A DNA stretch of 64,000 nt from Bicyclus anynana (GCF_947172395.1 NC_069087.1:5909107-5973106); one strand, 5' to 3'. Positions 21,897 through 33,188 are shown, counted from the stretch's first letter. Notes: generated by a model not told the origin, from the sequence alone. Translations and numbers: made by a program.

Positions 21897-22164
21897 AGCC
21901 GTGATAGCCCAGTGGATATGACCTCTGCCTCCGATCCTGGAGGGTGTGGGTTCGAATCCGGTCCAGGGCATGCACCTCCAACTTTTCAGTTCTGTGAATT
22001 TTAAGAAATTAAATATCACGTATCTCAAAGAATTTTCTTAATTCTCTCCATGTGTGAAGTCAACCAATCCGCATTGGGCCAGCGTGGCGGACTATTGGCC
22101 TAACCTATCTCATTCTGTGAGGAGACTCGAGCTCAGCAGTGAGCCGAATATGGGTTGATAATGA
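21897..22164 (+). mobile_element. SINE-B copy, full length
   Basis: Second tRNA-derived SINE family: head AGCCGTGATAGCCCAGTGGA (box A TAGCCCAGTGG), box B GGTTCGAATCC (about 21951), body with CCAACTTTTCAG, CCGCATTGGGCCAGCGTGG and GAGCCGAATATGGG, and tail TTGATAATGA. The tail resembles the ATG-rich end of the RTE element. Confidence 0.87.
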
Positions 22165-22444
22165 CGTGCACGCTGTTAGTGGCAGCGCACGGTGAAAGAT
22201 GCGCAGACTAGGTTGCGCACAAAAACGTAACGCTGTAATTCGATGAAGAATTTTACTGCCCATATTTTTTTCATAAGGGGGGCTATATATCAAAAATGAA
22301 TTCTTAAGGAGTAAACTCCCAAAACAAAAAAAAAATTCGAATTGAGAAACTCCTTTTTTTGAACTTGGTTAAAAATAAGCATAATAAGAATTTTTGTCAT
22401 CTCTCAAAATTCTCAGAATTCTAGAAGAAGTAAAAAAAAGTAGT

Positions 22445-23360
22445 CAAAGTTCGCCAAACTTTAATAACAAGCCATGCTTACCAGAATTGTACTAGCATGG
22501 TGGATCTAAAGTCCAAATCTTCTCTCATATAAGCATGGCTCCGTACTAAGTCCTTCAAGTAATCTGACATGTACCTATGAACATATAAGCAATAAAATAC
22601 AAAATTATCTTCCGTCAACGAAGTTATGAAACACGTGATTTAACGCAATCAAAGGCTAAAGTATGGGAAAATGAGTCCGTGAGAATGTGCATTACGTCAC
22701 GGAGTGTATGTGAGACATAATCTGTCGCGGCCATACCTACCCAGTGCCCACTCGTGTGTGACTGTAGACTGTACTGACAGTCACATGTCGCCGGCTAACG
22801 TAATGTTGCTAAATTACGCAGAATATGTGCGCGCGCGCAACCTATAACGACTTTGCTTTTGCTTGCTAGTTGCTCATGTCTTTTTCTGTTACCTGTGCCT
22901 GTTATCAAAACGTTTCGAAAATGCTCATTTCGAGCATTACACAGCATGCTACTATTGAGCAGTTGCTACTTATTAGCATGTGTATCGCAACAATGCTAAT
23001 AATGAGCATGCTTATTTCAAGCTTGCTCAAGAATCAACAGTCGTGCGATTTATGAGCATGCTACTAGCTGCGCGGGTGGAAGAGGACATGCTTTTCTGAA
23101 CAGGATTGCTTATTAAGTATGCTAGTCGATCAGCATTGCTATTCTGTATTCTCTTCACCTTCATCTCTCCCTGTCTAACACGATACTATAGACAGAGAGC
23201 GATAGATACAAATTAGCATGTGTAATTGGAATGTTTGCTTTGAGCATGCTTAAAAATATCATGCTTATTGCTAGCAAATGTAAACTGATAATAACCATGC
23301 TCGTATGGAGCATACTTAATAGCACGTTTTTAGCATGTTATTTTAGAGCATGTGTAACAG
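22445..23360. other. Cluster of GCATG / GAGCATGCT words
   Basis: More than a dozen copies of AGCATGCT, GAGCATGCTT, AGCATGTG or close variants occur in both orientations, densest at 22920-23350, around a short block shared with foldback element G (CTGTCTAACACGATACTATA at about 23172). No ORF. Either a transposon's non-coding end with many protein-binding sites or a regulatory cluster. Confidence 0.7.
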
Positions 23361-23395
23361 TAGGTACCTGGTAAAAAATTAATACATTTGTAGAC

Positions 23396-23581
23396 TAGCT
23401 GACGGTTTCACTCGCGTGGTTCCCGTTCCCGTAGAAATACGGGGATAATATATATCCTATAGCCTTCCTCGATAAATGGGCTATCTAACATTGAAAGAAT
23501 TTTTCAAATCGGATCGGAGTAGTCCCTGAGATTAGCGCGTTCAAGCAAACAAACAAACACTTCAGCTTTATAATATTAGTG
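23396..23581 (+). repeat. Rep-C copy, complete
   Basis: Begins TAGCTGACGGTTTCAC (a short deletion relative to other copies) and ends CTTCAGCTTTATAATATTAG. Confidence 0.83.
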
Positions 23582-23935
23582 TTATTAGATAACTTACCTA
23601 CGACGTAGTAAAAAAATATATCTACCTGTCGACATGGATAAATTATGACTAACAACAATCAGTAAGAAAAATATTACTCTCTTCGATGAGTATACTCGTA
23701 AAATATTTCAAATAACAAAAACCATGGTCGAACAATTTCCACGGTAGCATACAAGCAGCCTTTTAAACTTCGTAATGGACCATAATTACTGGTCGTAACG
23801 TGATAATTAAATGTCCTCAATTACCCAACATCCAAGTTTTATAAGCAACGCAATACTTTTATTTACTTCGAAATGGTTTTTTGGTTGAACTTCTGAACAT
23901 CCTGCATTTGTAATGAAGATGCCAAAAAAACAATC

Positions 23936-24392
23936 CTTTTATTTTATTTTATTTTATTTTATTGAGGGCTTACAAACAACATCATAGTACATAATCATAT
24001 TATGATAATAGTAATATAAATAAAAATAATAACTATGACACCAACTTCGGTAACCACAGATTACAATACTATAAAGTAGACTACTACGCACCTAAATATT
24101 TTATATAAAATTATTACAAACAAATTTTGAAAAAATTAAAATAAAAAATAAAAAGTGAATAAAAAAAATAGATGGAAGAAAAGACTAAAACTAAATTATT
24201 AATTAACTAATAGCTATAAACTCTTTAACCGTTTTATAACCAACCTCTTGAAGGTACCTACACGTGTAGAAAAAAAATCTTTTGTCAAATTCTTTGGTGT
24301 CTTCTTTACAGGAAACAGTAAACAAATTCACACATTTTGTGTCATGTTTATTACGGAGATTTGTCTATCTGAGCTACAGTCTTTTAAAACTT
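23936..24392 (-). mobile_element. CR1/Jockey-like LINE 3' end
   Basis: On the minus strand a ~53-codon open stretch contains LRNKHDTKC and later YLQEVGYKTVKEFIAIS before a stop, resembling the RNKH ... L..GYYTV.EFL ending of CR1/Jockey-like LINEs. It is followed by ~240 bp of 3' untranslated sequence, CCTCAATAAAAT and an (AAAAT)n tail (seen on the plus strand as ATTTT repeats at 23937-23962). 5'-truncated. A host exon is less likely given the tail. Confidence 0.65.
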
Positions 24393-24650
24393 AAGGTTGT
24401 TTATAATATTAGGTAGGTACACCTAAAGACTATATCATTACAGCGAAGGCCTCTTTTATTTGTGTGAGTGAACATTTTTTTTGACACTTGATCCTCCTTC
24501 ATCCTTGATTTCATTCTATAGATTTTTTTTAGTGATGGAAGCTGAGAAACATCAGATGTTATTCTGATATCTGATCATGCTAAAGGCTCGTTAATGATGA
24601 GAACGTAGCAATATTACCGGAGGGTTTTGGAGAACGCAGAAGCTCTCCCA

Positions 24651-24697
24651 GACTCTACTACTCTCTACTCTGGTAGAGAGAGTAGAGGTAGAGAGTC
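24651..24697. other. Imperfect hairpin of CTCTAC words
   Basis: GACTCTACTACTCTCTAC on the left folds back onto GTAGAGAGAGTAGAGGTAG-type sequence on the right with small bulges. It looks like a purine/pyrimidine slippage product. Confidence 0.5.
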
Positions 24698-24800
24698 TAG
24701 AGATAATTGGTTATTTTCCGTCGGGCCGAGGAATCTAAGTTGCATATTAATATTATAGATAGGAATCTAAATTAATCGGTGTTTGAACTACCTAAGATAA

Positions 24801-24948
24801 GAGCTATTCTGTAACGAGGTTTTGTATAACTCGCAATTGCGAGTTTCTATCTCTCTCTGTCTAACACGATACTATAGAAAGGGGCAGATAGAGGAGAATA
24901 CGAAACTCGCACTTGCGAGTTGTACCATACATAGTCACAGAATAGCTC
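24801..24948. mobile_element. Foldback element G, copy 1
   Basis: Ends GAGCTATTCTGTAAC and GTCACAGAATAGCTC are inverted; further in, AACTCGCAATTGCGAGTTT and AAACTCGCACTTGCGAGTT form more palindromes, and the centre has CTGTCTAACACGATACTATA. It shares all of these with 59767-59920. Confidence 0.83.
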
Positions 24949-25240
24949 GACTGATCTGATAAGGTATGATCTTATAAGGTAAGTATCGTTAAAATCCTTA
25001 CATACCGACACACAGTCAGTCTCGTGTTTTTTTTACTTTTTTATGTGTCTTACTTACTTTTTTATGTGTCTTGTTAAACTTAAATATTTTATGTTTAAGG
25101 TTTGTGTAGCTTACTTTGTCAGGCGTGTTATATGTAAGTGCCTAATACCTATAATTACCTATATAGGTAGATAAATTTACATGCAAGTTAGTATTTAATC
25201 ACTCAGCACTATAGCTAATTATTTATAGCCCTCATTTATA

Positions 25241-25573
25241 GGCTCAGAGTCACACAGCGGGCGATGAAACGAGCTATGCTCGGAGTTGATCGAATTAGAA
25301 ATGAGGAGATCCGCAGAAGAACGAAAGTCACCGAAATAGCTCAACGAGTCGCGAAGCTGAAGTGGCAATGGGCACAATAGTTCTAAGAGCCGATAGACTT
25401 TGGGGTCCCAGAGTGCTAAAATGGCGATCCCGGACTAGGAAACGCAGTATTGGTCGACTCCCTATGACAAGAGTCACAGGTATTCGCTGGATGCAGGCTA
25501 TCGCAGGATCGTGATGGTTGGAAGTCTCTACAAAAGGCCTATGTCCTGCAGCTGATATAATGATGATGATGAT
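25241..25573 (+). mobile_element. RTE 3' fragment
   Basis: Plus-strand RTE remnant covering the C-terminal motifs up to the tail GATGATGATGATG. It is the first of three RTE tails in a row; the next two come from local tandem duplication. Confidence 0.88.
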
Positions 25574-25925
25574 GAAGTATTTAATTTAAAAGTAGGTATC
25601 TTCAGGATAATATTCGAAACTTGCGAACCTGTACGTATCACATTTTCGCTGGAGACTTTCTCAGTATCGCGATGATTGGAAGTTTCTACAAAAGGCCTAT
25701 GTCCTGCAGTGGACGTTCATCGGCTAATATAATGATGATGATGATGAAGTATTTAATTTAAAAGTAGGTATTTTCAGTATAAAATTCGAACGTACGTATC
25801 ACATTTTCGCTGGAGGCTTTCTCAGTATCGCGATGATTGGAAGTCTCTACAAAAGGACGTTCATCGGCTAATATAATGATGATGATGATGAAGTATTTAA
25901 TTTAAAATAATATTCGAAACTTGCA
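25574..25925 (+). repeat. Tandem array containing RTE tails
   Basis: Units beginning GAAGTATTTAATTT start at 25574, 25746 and 25890, giving periods of 172 and 144 bp; the third is partial. Each full unit carries non-RTE flank (CACATTTTCGCTGGAG) plus an RTE 3' end and ATG run. The second has a deletion. This is duplication after insertion, not three independent insertions, since the junctions are the same. Confidence 0.87.
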
Positions 25926-25929
25926 AACT

Positions 25930-28239
25930 GGTAAGCAGTAGTGATACAGGTATCACCATTCACTACCACTTACACAAGACGAAGACGAGGAGAAAACTGT
26001 AAGCTGAAGAAAATCGGGGGACTCACCCACGGGAAAATTCGCAGGAAACACTCTCACGATTTGAATTAAGTGTACATTCCCTGCGCTTTCGTTTGAAAAA
26101 AGTCCGCAATCAGCTAAAAGCGAAATCATTTTCCAATTTCATTTCCTCTGTCCGGGGAACGTTGTGGAAACACAGAACAAAGGGGAGCACAAAGGCTATC
26201 CGCCCCGCGCTCCTGCCCCCCCTCAGAGGGTGAAGTGGGTGCAGCGGGTGCCACCCCATCCCCCGAGGGCTTGCACTAATTGCGCGCCCAAATTGGGGTA
26301 ATGCACGATTTCAAACATTTTAATATTGTATGAGTAAGACCGGAGCGGCCATTTATTTTATTTAGCGCATTATCTCGACTCGCTATCGATGTTTGTTGGA
26401 TTTGGATTTTATTTTGAATTGTTTCAAATGGTTACGTCAGGCGGTGACTAAGTTTGTTTTTTTTAATACACGCTTAGTTCCTTGTTATGTTAGTTACGCT
26501 AATCTCTATTTAAATCGATGTTGAAATAAGGACCGGCATTTTTATCGTCGAAGTATTTTTACTATTGCTGTTATATTTATGGAGATCTACAATTAGAAAG
26601 ACTAAAATATCTATGACATAATGGACATAGATTTTGATGTTCCTAACCTTAAATAGTCGGCATTACCTACTAATTAGGTACCATCAGGTAAGTAGGTAGC
26701 GTATTATCAAATAGATAGGTACCTACCAAGTACCAACCCAAGCTTTAATGTTTGAACTAGATAATGAAAAAAAAATAATTTTAGAAGTTACTCGAATCCC
26801 TGTGTACAGACAAGATACAGCTGTAGCAATAGCAAATTTCCCTCAAACGATCAATATAAGTAGGATAAATGTTGTGCAAATATAAGCAATATCGCCCGAG
26901 CTGTCATTCGCACGTTGCGTCGAAACTGCTGACTCACAAACTAACAGAGCACGCCTGCTCGGAAAAGTGACAAGATTCGATAGAAACGCCGTAAATAAAA
27001 CATGTTGCAACGATCACCCTTCGAAGCATTCACATTATTAAGTTACGCAGTCCCCGAAGCGTTTTGCCGCCAAAACAACGAACACTTTGCCCCCCGGCGT
27101 GAGTAAAAACATTCACGTCGACCGAGCGCCGAGAGCGAAAGAGAAAGCCCTATAGGGCGGAAAGGGATGGCTGCGTTAATATTTTACAGTCATCTCCTCA
27201 TCAACGTCGCCGCTGCCATTACAAATTGGAATCTATTGTGCTTATCCTTAAAGTCGAAAACGCTCAATCCAGCAATTGGATTGCGTGTGTGCCCTTACGT
27301 CGGTGAAAGGAAATTACAACCACACCCACATATAATGTTGCCGCAATAAAAAACGTGTGAGAAGAAATAATGAGCGGTTACTGGCGAGCCGAGAACCGAG
27401 AGCGGCGATTTCATCTTTTTTCGTACATCCTTTAATTGATTAGAGGAAGGCACCGTCAAAGGATGTTGGCGTGGATGTTAATGGGCATCGCAACGATGAA
27501 TGATGGATGAAGGGTCCGCGAATCTGATTACAAATTCAAATGCGGGATGCAGATGAGCCGCTCGTGATCGCCGCCCGTTGAAATTCAATGAGAACGAGGC
27601 CATTGCGATCATGCGTCGATAAAACCGCGATCAATTGTCATTCTGAACATACATACGACATTGTTCCTGGTTGAGACATTTGGACATTCTTTATTTGATG
27701 CGTATTGTGTGCTGTAGGTGGTCTTTATATAAATGACGTGTTCTTTTTATCGTCTGATAGAGATCTTTATTATTTGAACGTGAATCTTACTTTGTATGAC
27801 AATAAGAACATATTTTGTAAATTTTATTGTATCTTTCAATTGTTTGGCAAAATCTGTGTTTTCCGCAAAGTATTTTACAAGCTCCATGACCCTGATATGC
27901 GTATCTACTTTTAATTAGATGCGAGATAATCTCACAATGGTCAATAGCAATCCGCATATCCAGCATGGTTATTTACGGGCATTACCTTTCAATGCCGTGG
28001 TGATTCATGGTGGTGGTCCATGCAAGAGAACTATGACTATTCTAAATTAATAATTTGTAGCGGTTTATTACTTATAAACCTACCACTGGGGTAGCGTGGA
28101 CTGTTTTAGATACAGTTGAAGTTGTATCAGCGACCATCTTTCCTTAAGTAGATAGTTCTTAACGAGATCATGTAAGTATAGAGATTCCAGCCTCTGCGTA
28201 TTTACGATGAAATGGTACCACCATCTTCATCAAAAGGCG
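25930..28239. other. Repeat-poor region, possible regulatory DNA
   Basis: About 2.3 kb without any named repeat family. 26150-26300 and 26880-27660 are GC-richer, with CpG and words such as GCCATTTATTTTATTTAGCG and GATAAAACCGCGATCAATTG. The frame at 27167-27349 shows no domain. The lack of repeats in a repeat-dense window suggests constraint, but no conservation could be tested. Confidence 0.45.
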
Positions 28240-28417
28240 CACTATTGATCGATTCCTCACCAGGTAGACTGACGATATTAAGCAAGACGCACGGCGTCTG
28301 AGCCACATGTATACATGTGGCTCAGAATCTTGGTGTTTCAAAGTCCCTACAAAAGACCTATGTCCTGCAGTAGGTAGACGTCCATCGGCTGATATGATGA
28401 TAATGATGATGATGATA
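28240..28417 (+). mobile_element. RTE 3' fragment with inner palindrome
   Basis: Plus-strand RTE remnant ending in ATGATGATAATGATGATGATGAT. A perfect 28-bp palindrome (28298-28325) replaces part of the expected sequence around GGCTCAG, consistent with a local inverted duplication. Confidence 0.82.
28298..28325. other. Perfect 28-bp palindrome
   Basis: CTGAGCCACATGTA followed directly by its reverse complement. It lies inside an RTE fragment and has no spacer, so it likely arose by template switching or inverted duplication. Confidence 0.85.
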
Positions 28418-28828
28418 CCACCGTCAAAACAGAAGCATGTTCAGAAAACAATCTTCATAGTAAATCATATTTATTCGTAAGCATAAAGTAAAGCTTATTA
28501 AATAGTAACTAAGATCTGTTAAGGCATTTTAATAATTTAAATTTTATAATATAACGCTGATGACATTCATAGAACTGTAAATAATGTATAGTTTCTGTAA
28601 ATAAATGCATAATTATATAAATCTGTTCATATACCTATACTCGACACCAAATTGTATTACAAAATAATGGACCAACAAACCTCCTTGCAACATGCAGAAC
28701 TATAATCTGCATGGTTTTCTGAGTTCAAAACTGTCAACAGAATGCGGCTCCTGACTTATGTACACTCACATCCTCACAGCGCCTAGTCTTCTGTCATCAT
28801 GTGCCATGCGCCACGTGCAATATAGGCG

Positions 28829-29170
28829 AGAGACCCAGACGGCTAAATTTTGGCTATTCTCGCAAACCTCTTGATACAACAAGGAAACCTTATAGATCCC
28901 CAGAAACAAGAGTTGTTGCCGATTTTGTTACCAAAGATTGAACTGTATTTTTGAAAAAATCGTAGCTTCGTATTTTAAGTCACGTGTGAGACTGCGTCTA
29001 CAAGAGACCCGTGGACGGCTAACTTTGGGTTACGCAGGTACGCAAAAATAGAAATTCCCGCAAACGTAAGTTTTGGGGTGAAACCTCTTTATACTACAAG
29101 GAAGCTTTACAGAGACAAAGACTGTTGCCGATTTTGTATACCAAAAGTAGTCAACGGTTAACCTGTATTT
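28829..29170. repeat. Diverged tandem duplication, ~170-bp unit
   Basis: GAGACCC-GACGGCTAA...CAAGGAA...GTTGCCGATTTTGT occurs at 28829-28960 and again at 29004-29150 with substitutions and indels. No frame is shared. Nature unknown. Confidence 0.72.
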
Positions 29171-29324
29171 TTAGAACGACTTGTTAAATTTGAACGAACA
29201 CATAAATTGCCTTCCTATATCCTTCAGCGATTTTAGAGCACACAAGCATCGTATCGAACAGCTAAGTCGTGGAAGACCCATCTAGCCACATAGTCGACCT
29301 TGAAGCAGAACATAGGCAACTTAT

Positions 29325-29400
29325 TATCCCGGGAAAATACACGGCTACCCCAGGATTTGTAAAAAACAGAATTTCACGCGAATGGAGTTGAAAATTTAAG
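29325..29400 (-). repeat. Rep-D fragment, degraded
   Basis: CAGGATTTGTAAAAAACAGA and ATTTCACGCGAATGGAGTTG recall the family on the minus strand; otherwise too diverged to bound well. Confidence 0.4.
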
Positions 29401-29697
29401 TACCTATATAAGATTGCTTTACCATAAACAATATCCATGACCGTATCAAATCTATAAAATTGTGGATTCAAAATAACAAAAGGACTTATTTATTTCAACG
29501 TCAAGCGAAATTTCAGACGTTTGAAGAGTAAATAGCGTTTCAAACAAAACAAGCTGAAGTTGTTGCTGGAAAACCTATTCAAAATATAAAGTAACTGAGA
29601 GAGTAGGTAGGTACTACCTAAGTAAATTCATCATCAGCAACAATAGACGATAGACGTCAAAACGACTTCTTGTATCCATCATGATTACTATTATCTT

Positions 29698-29822
29698 GTA
29701 TTTCCAAACATCCCGCATGACGTCGTCGGTTCACCTAATGGGGGGATCCAACACTGCGCTTTCCGGTGCGGGGTCGCCATTCCAGCATCTTGGAATCTCA
29801 ATTTCCATCGGCTCTTCGAACT
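29698..29822 (-). mobile_element. RTE internal fragment
   Basis: Minus-strand fragment with TCCAAACATC, the GGTGCGGGGTCGCCATTCCA block and CATCGGCTCTTCGAACTA, all near-identical to the intact RTE. The 3' tail is missing and there is an internal deletion. Confidence 0.82.
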
Positions 29823-30594
29823 ACAAATACCTACGTAAGATGTACTAGCATATCCAACAATAAAAGCCCAAAGAAAGAATTCTACTAATTGCAAGAGGAG
29901 GAGGAAGAGCTCTGGAAATTCCTTTAAAGATAACGCTTATTTTATTATCTTTTAATTAAACGGTACCTTATCGATACACCAGGAGCTTAGCTGAAGCTTT
30001 TCAAATGCCAACTAATCTATTGCAGTATTTCTCTCCAAAATATTTTCATAAAAGAATTTGTCTTTTTAAAACAGATGATTGAAATTAAATATTTACCAAC
30101 AAATCTTTTACAAGTTACATAAATAACGTATTATTTATATCTAGATATGTTAAAATAGTCTACCTTATTGGACAGTCTGTCTGTTTGAAAGCCGATAGTT
30201 TAGTACCTAAAGCCAAGACAATTGTTATTATTAGTGCTTGTTTAGTGTTGTTGTTTGTTTCTATTGGTAGATTTTTTATTCTATTTATTCTATTTATTCT
30301 ATTGGAAGACATTAGAGCTATTTCAGATTTTACAACTTTTACTACTATATTTAGGCATTATGATGTGTGGCACAATTATCAAAAACGTTTTTTTTCTTTC
30401 TTTTTTCATTCACATAATTAGACTCTAGAACACTCTTCCGAAGTCTGTGTTTCCGAATTCTTATAACTTGGATACATATTTAAAACTGGGTGAAACTTCT
30501 AAGCAAGTGATCTTAGATCTTATACCTATAGGTACGGGTGAAATTCACGTATAGCCGTGTTTATATTTCGCGTAGTTTTCGTTTACTTGCGAAT

Positions 30595-30805
30595 CATCAT
30601 CATTAATTAATAACGCATAATATTCGGCTCACTGCTGAGCATGTCTCTTTTCATAATGAGAGGTTAGGCCTTAGTCCACCACGCTGGCCCAATGCGGATT
30701 GGCAGACTTCACAGACGCAGAGAGTTAAGAATATTCTCAGGTATGCTGGTTTCGTCAAGATCTTCCTTCGCCGTTTGAGACACGTGATATTTAAGTTCTT
30801 AAACG
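30595..30805 (-). mobile_element. SINE-B copy, head missing
   Basis: Minus-strand body with CATCATCATTAATTAATAAC, GGCCCAATGCGGATTGGC and GTTTGAGACACGTGATATTT. The tRNA-like head is absent. Confidence 0.8.
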
Positions 30806-30819
30806 GAGATGAAAGATAG

Positions 30820-30925
30820 ATGTTCTTTATAGCTAATGTAGGATTCTAATGGTGAAAGAATTTTTCAAATCGGTCCAATAGTTTCAGAGCATATTCAATG
30901 CAAACAAACAATCAAATATTTTCTC
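30820..30925 (+). repeat. Rep-C fragment
   Basis: Keeps only the central GTGAAAGAATTTTTCAAATC part and an AAACAAACAATC stretch. Confidence 0.6.
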
Positions 30926-31710
30926 TGTATGTAGATATATTTTACCTTCGATCTTAACTAAGTACATATAAGTTTGACCAAAATGACCATGATGTCCATT
31001 AACAAGAATACAATTTAAAATACTTTATTTCTTTAAGATACCTGCTTATTTATTCAAAAACTAAAAATATAACAATTTCATCGTATTCCATTCGCTTAAA
31101 CGAAATGTTTATGCGATGGCTACGAAACAAGTCAGTTGTGTGAATTGACAAATCCCACTCAATCAAGACCCACGTGTTTATCAATTTGAACTCTATATCT
31201 AAATGCCCGATGAGCTATTATGAGCTTCAAAGAGCTCTTTGTAACTGGTGACTGATGGAACGCAAAATCTCCTTTCAGAGTCTGCGTTCCTAGTAACTCG
31301 CGTACAATGCGACAAGTTGCTCTTTCTGGTTGTTTGGACCATTTTGTTGAACGGATTGGATCACTCTCCCCTTCATAGATAGACAGACACTGGTATTTTA
31401 TTCGTAGCAACCAACGCAACTAGTAAACATATCTACTCCTCATAGGTGTTTTAATTTTGATAGTAGGTGAATTTGCTGACAAGAACGTAATTATTGTGTT
31501 AATTCAAGGTAGGTAGCAAACCACTTTATGACGCTGATCTACACCCAACCTGAAGCATAGAATCATATGACCTTTAGTCTATACCCTGTATTATTACCGG
31601 CAACCTATGCTGCGGCAGAAAAACCTATAAGTAGGTACATTGTGAAATTAGTAAGTAGAAAGAGGAAGAGCTTAGAGTTTTCCAGCTACCAAACAAAAAC
31701 TAAAAGTACG

Positions 31711-31886
31711 TCATCATCATCATCATATCAGCCGATAGGCTTCCACGTCAGGACATAGGCCTTTTTTAGGGACTTCAAACTTCACGATCCTGAGCTACTT
31801 CCTGCTTCCAGCGAATCCTGCGATTCGCTTGATTTCGCCAGTCCACCTGGTGGGAGATCGCCAATCACTGTTCTTTCTAGTGCGGG
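31711..31886 (-). mobile_element. RTE 3' fragment
   Basis: Minus-strand RTE remnant beginning at a CAT run and continuing through ATCAGCCGATAGGC and CCAGTCCACCTGGTGGG. Several indels; no coding capacity. Confidence 0.85.
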
Positions 31887-32280
31887 TACTTATATAAAAC
31901 AAATTTCCGAAATATCTATCGAGTTATTAGTTAAAAATGCTTTGGTTGGGCAGAACTCCTGAGCTCAAGTACCTATTCTACGTACCGTCACACTAAATGC
32001 ATAGCTTTCTAACAATATTGCCGTATTGCCCTTTATCGGTCTTATGTAAATTACTCGTGGCTGGTATCTAATGGGAAAAACAAATATTGGATCGCACTCA
32101 AGCCGGGCGTGCGATGCGCCTCGGCCGCAGCGTAGGAGGGTAGGTATGGGATGAGTGTGCCGCTTGGTACTTGGTTACAAGATTTGCTTGCATTTTACAT
32201 GTATCTTACTCGAAAAATCTTTCTTTGTTACTTGAAATCGACTCGAGATACAAAACGTACAAGTGCTCAGGTTATGTTGA

Positions 32281-32374
32281 ACTATTCGCTTCATGGGCAC
32301 CTTACTTAAAAGAGACGACGTTTTTGAACTATTCGCTTCATGGGCACCTTACTTAATAGAGACAACGTTTTTGT
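32281..32374. repeat. Tandem duplication, 47-bp unit
   Basis: Copies 32281-32327 and 32328-32374 (ACTATTCGCTTCATGGGCAC...) differ at only two or three bases. Confidence 0.9.
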
Positions 32375-32699
32375 TCGCCTTGCTAAACTTGTGTGTAGCA
32401 TTTGATCATTCTTTTGTTGCAGAGTTATTTTTAAACTATGATAATATCTCTTAAGATATTCAATGAACGCAAATATGTGTTGGGTAATTTTGTTCAAAAT
32501 TAAAGTGGGTCAATCTTAAAAGATTAAAAGAGACATTCATTGTCACGGACTTTCTTTAAATTTTAAGGAAAATAGGTACGTTGTTGTTGATTTTTATGTA
32601 TCTTTACCCGTTTATGTACGCAGCGCATGCAATGAAATCTCTTTAACTCTAAAGAACAAGCATATTTCGGTACTTGCGATAAAAAAATATTATTTTGGG

Positions 32700-32765
32700 C
32701 TTATCACAGAAAAATCCATGGATCTTGCGGTAAAACGGAATTTCACGCAAACGGAATTGCGAGTG
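32700..32765 (-). repeat. Rep-D fragment
   Basis: AAAAATCCATGGATCTTGCG and GGAATTTCACGCAAACGGAA on the plus strand. A short minus-strand remnant. Confidence 0.55.
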
Positions 32766-32983
32766 TCACAGTAGGTATCTTTAAAAATCTACATTATCAT
32801 TATCGTTTATTTTAAAAACATTGAGTTTTGTTTAATTTAAACTCAATTTTCTTTCACACTGCTAAAGCGAAAAAGATAAAAAAGAAGAATAAATTACAAT
32901 AAAACATTTTTTAGTAGTTCGATAGCAATTTTAATATTACAACAATCAAACCAACATAAATATCTCTGTAGTATTTTATTATT

Positions 32984-33188
32984 ATCTATACTAATATAAT
33001 AAAGCTGAAGAGTTTGTTTGTTTGTTTGTTTGATTGAACGCGCTAATCTCAGGAACTACTGGTCCGATTTGAAAAATTCTTTCACTGTTAGATAGCCCAT
33101 TTATCGAGGAAGGCTATAGGCTATATATTATCGCCATATTCTTACGGGAACGGGAACCACGCGAGTGAAACCGCGTGGCGTCAGCTAG
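32984..33188 (-). repeat. Rep-C copy, complete
   Basis: Minus-strand: ATCTATACTAATATAATAAA at the left edge, a GTTTGTTTGTTTGTTTGATT run, then GGGAACGGGAACCACGCG and GCGTCAGCTA at the right edge. Confidence 0.83.

Noticed and set aside
21897..21970. A functional tRNA gene (box A and box B present)
   Set aside because: The sequence continues into the SINE-B body and cannot form a normal acceptor stem; the same applies to 50434, 52137 and the SINE-A heads.
27167..27349. 60-residue frame in the repeat-poor region as a host gene
   Set aside because: No domain, no splice context I could support, and length expected by chance in GC-richer DNA.
30185..30421. 78-residue hydrophobic frame as a membrane protein
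   Set aside because: Hydrophobicity follows from T-rich DNA; no signal of selection or conserved motif.
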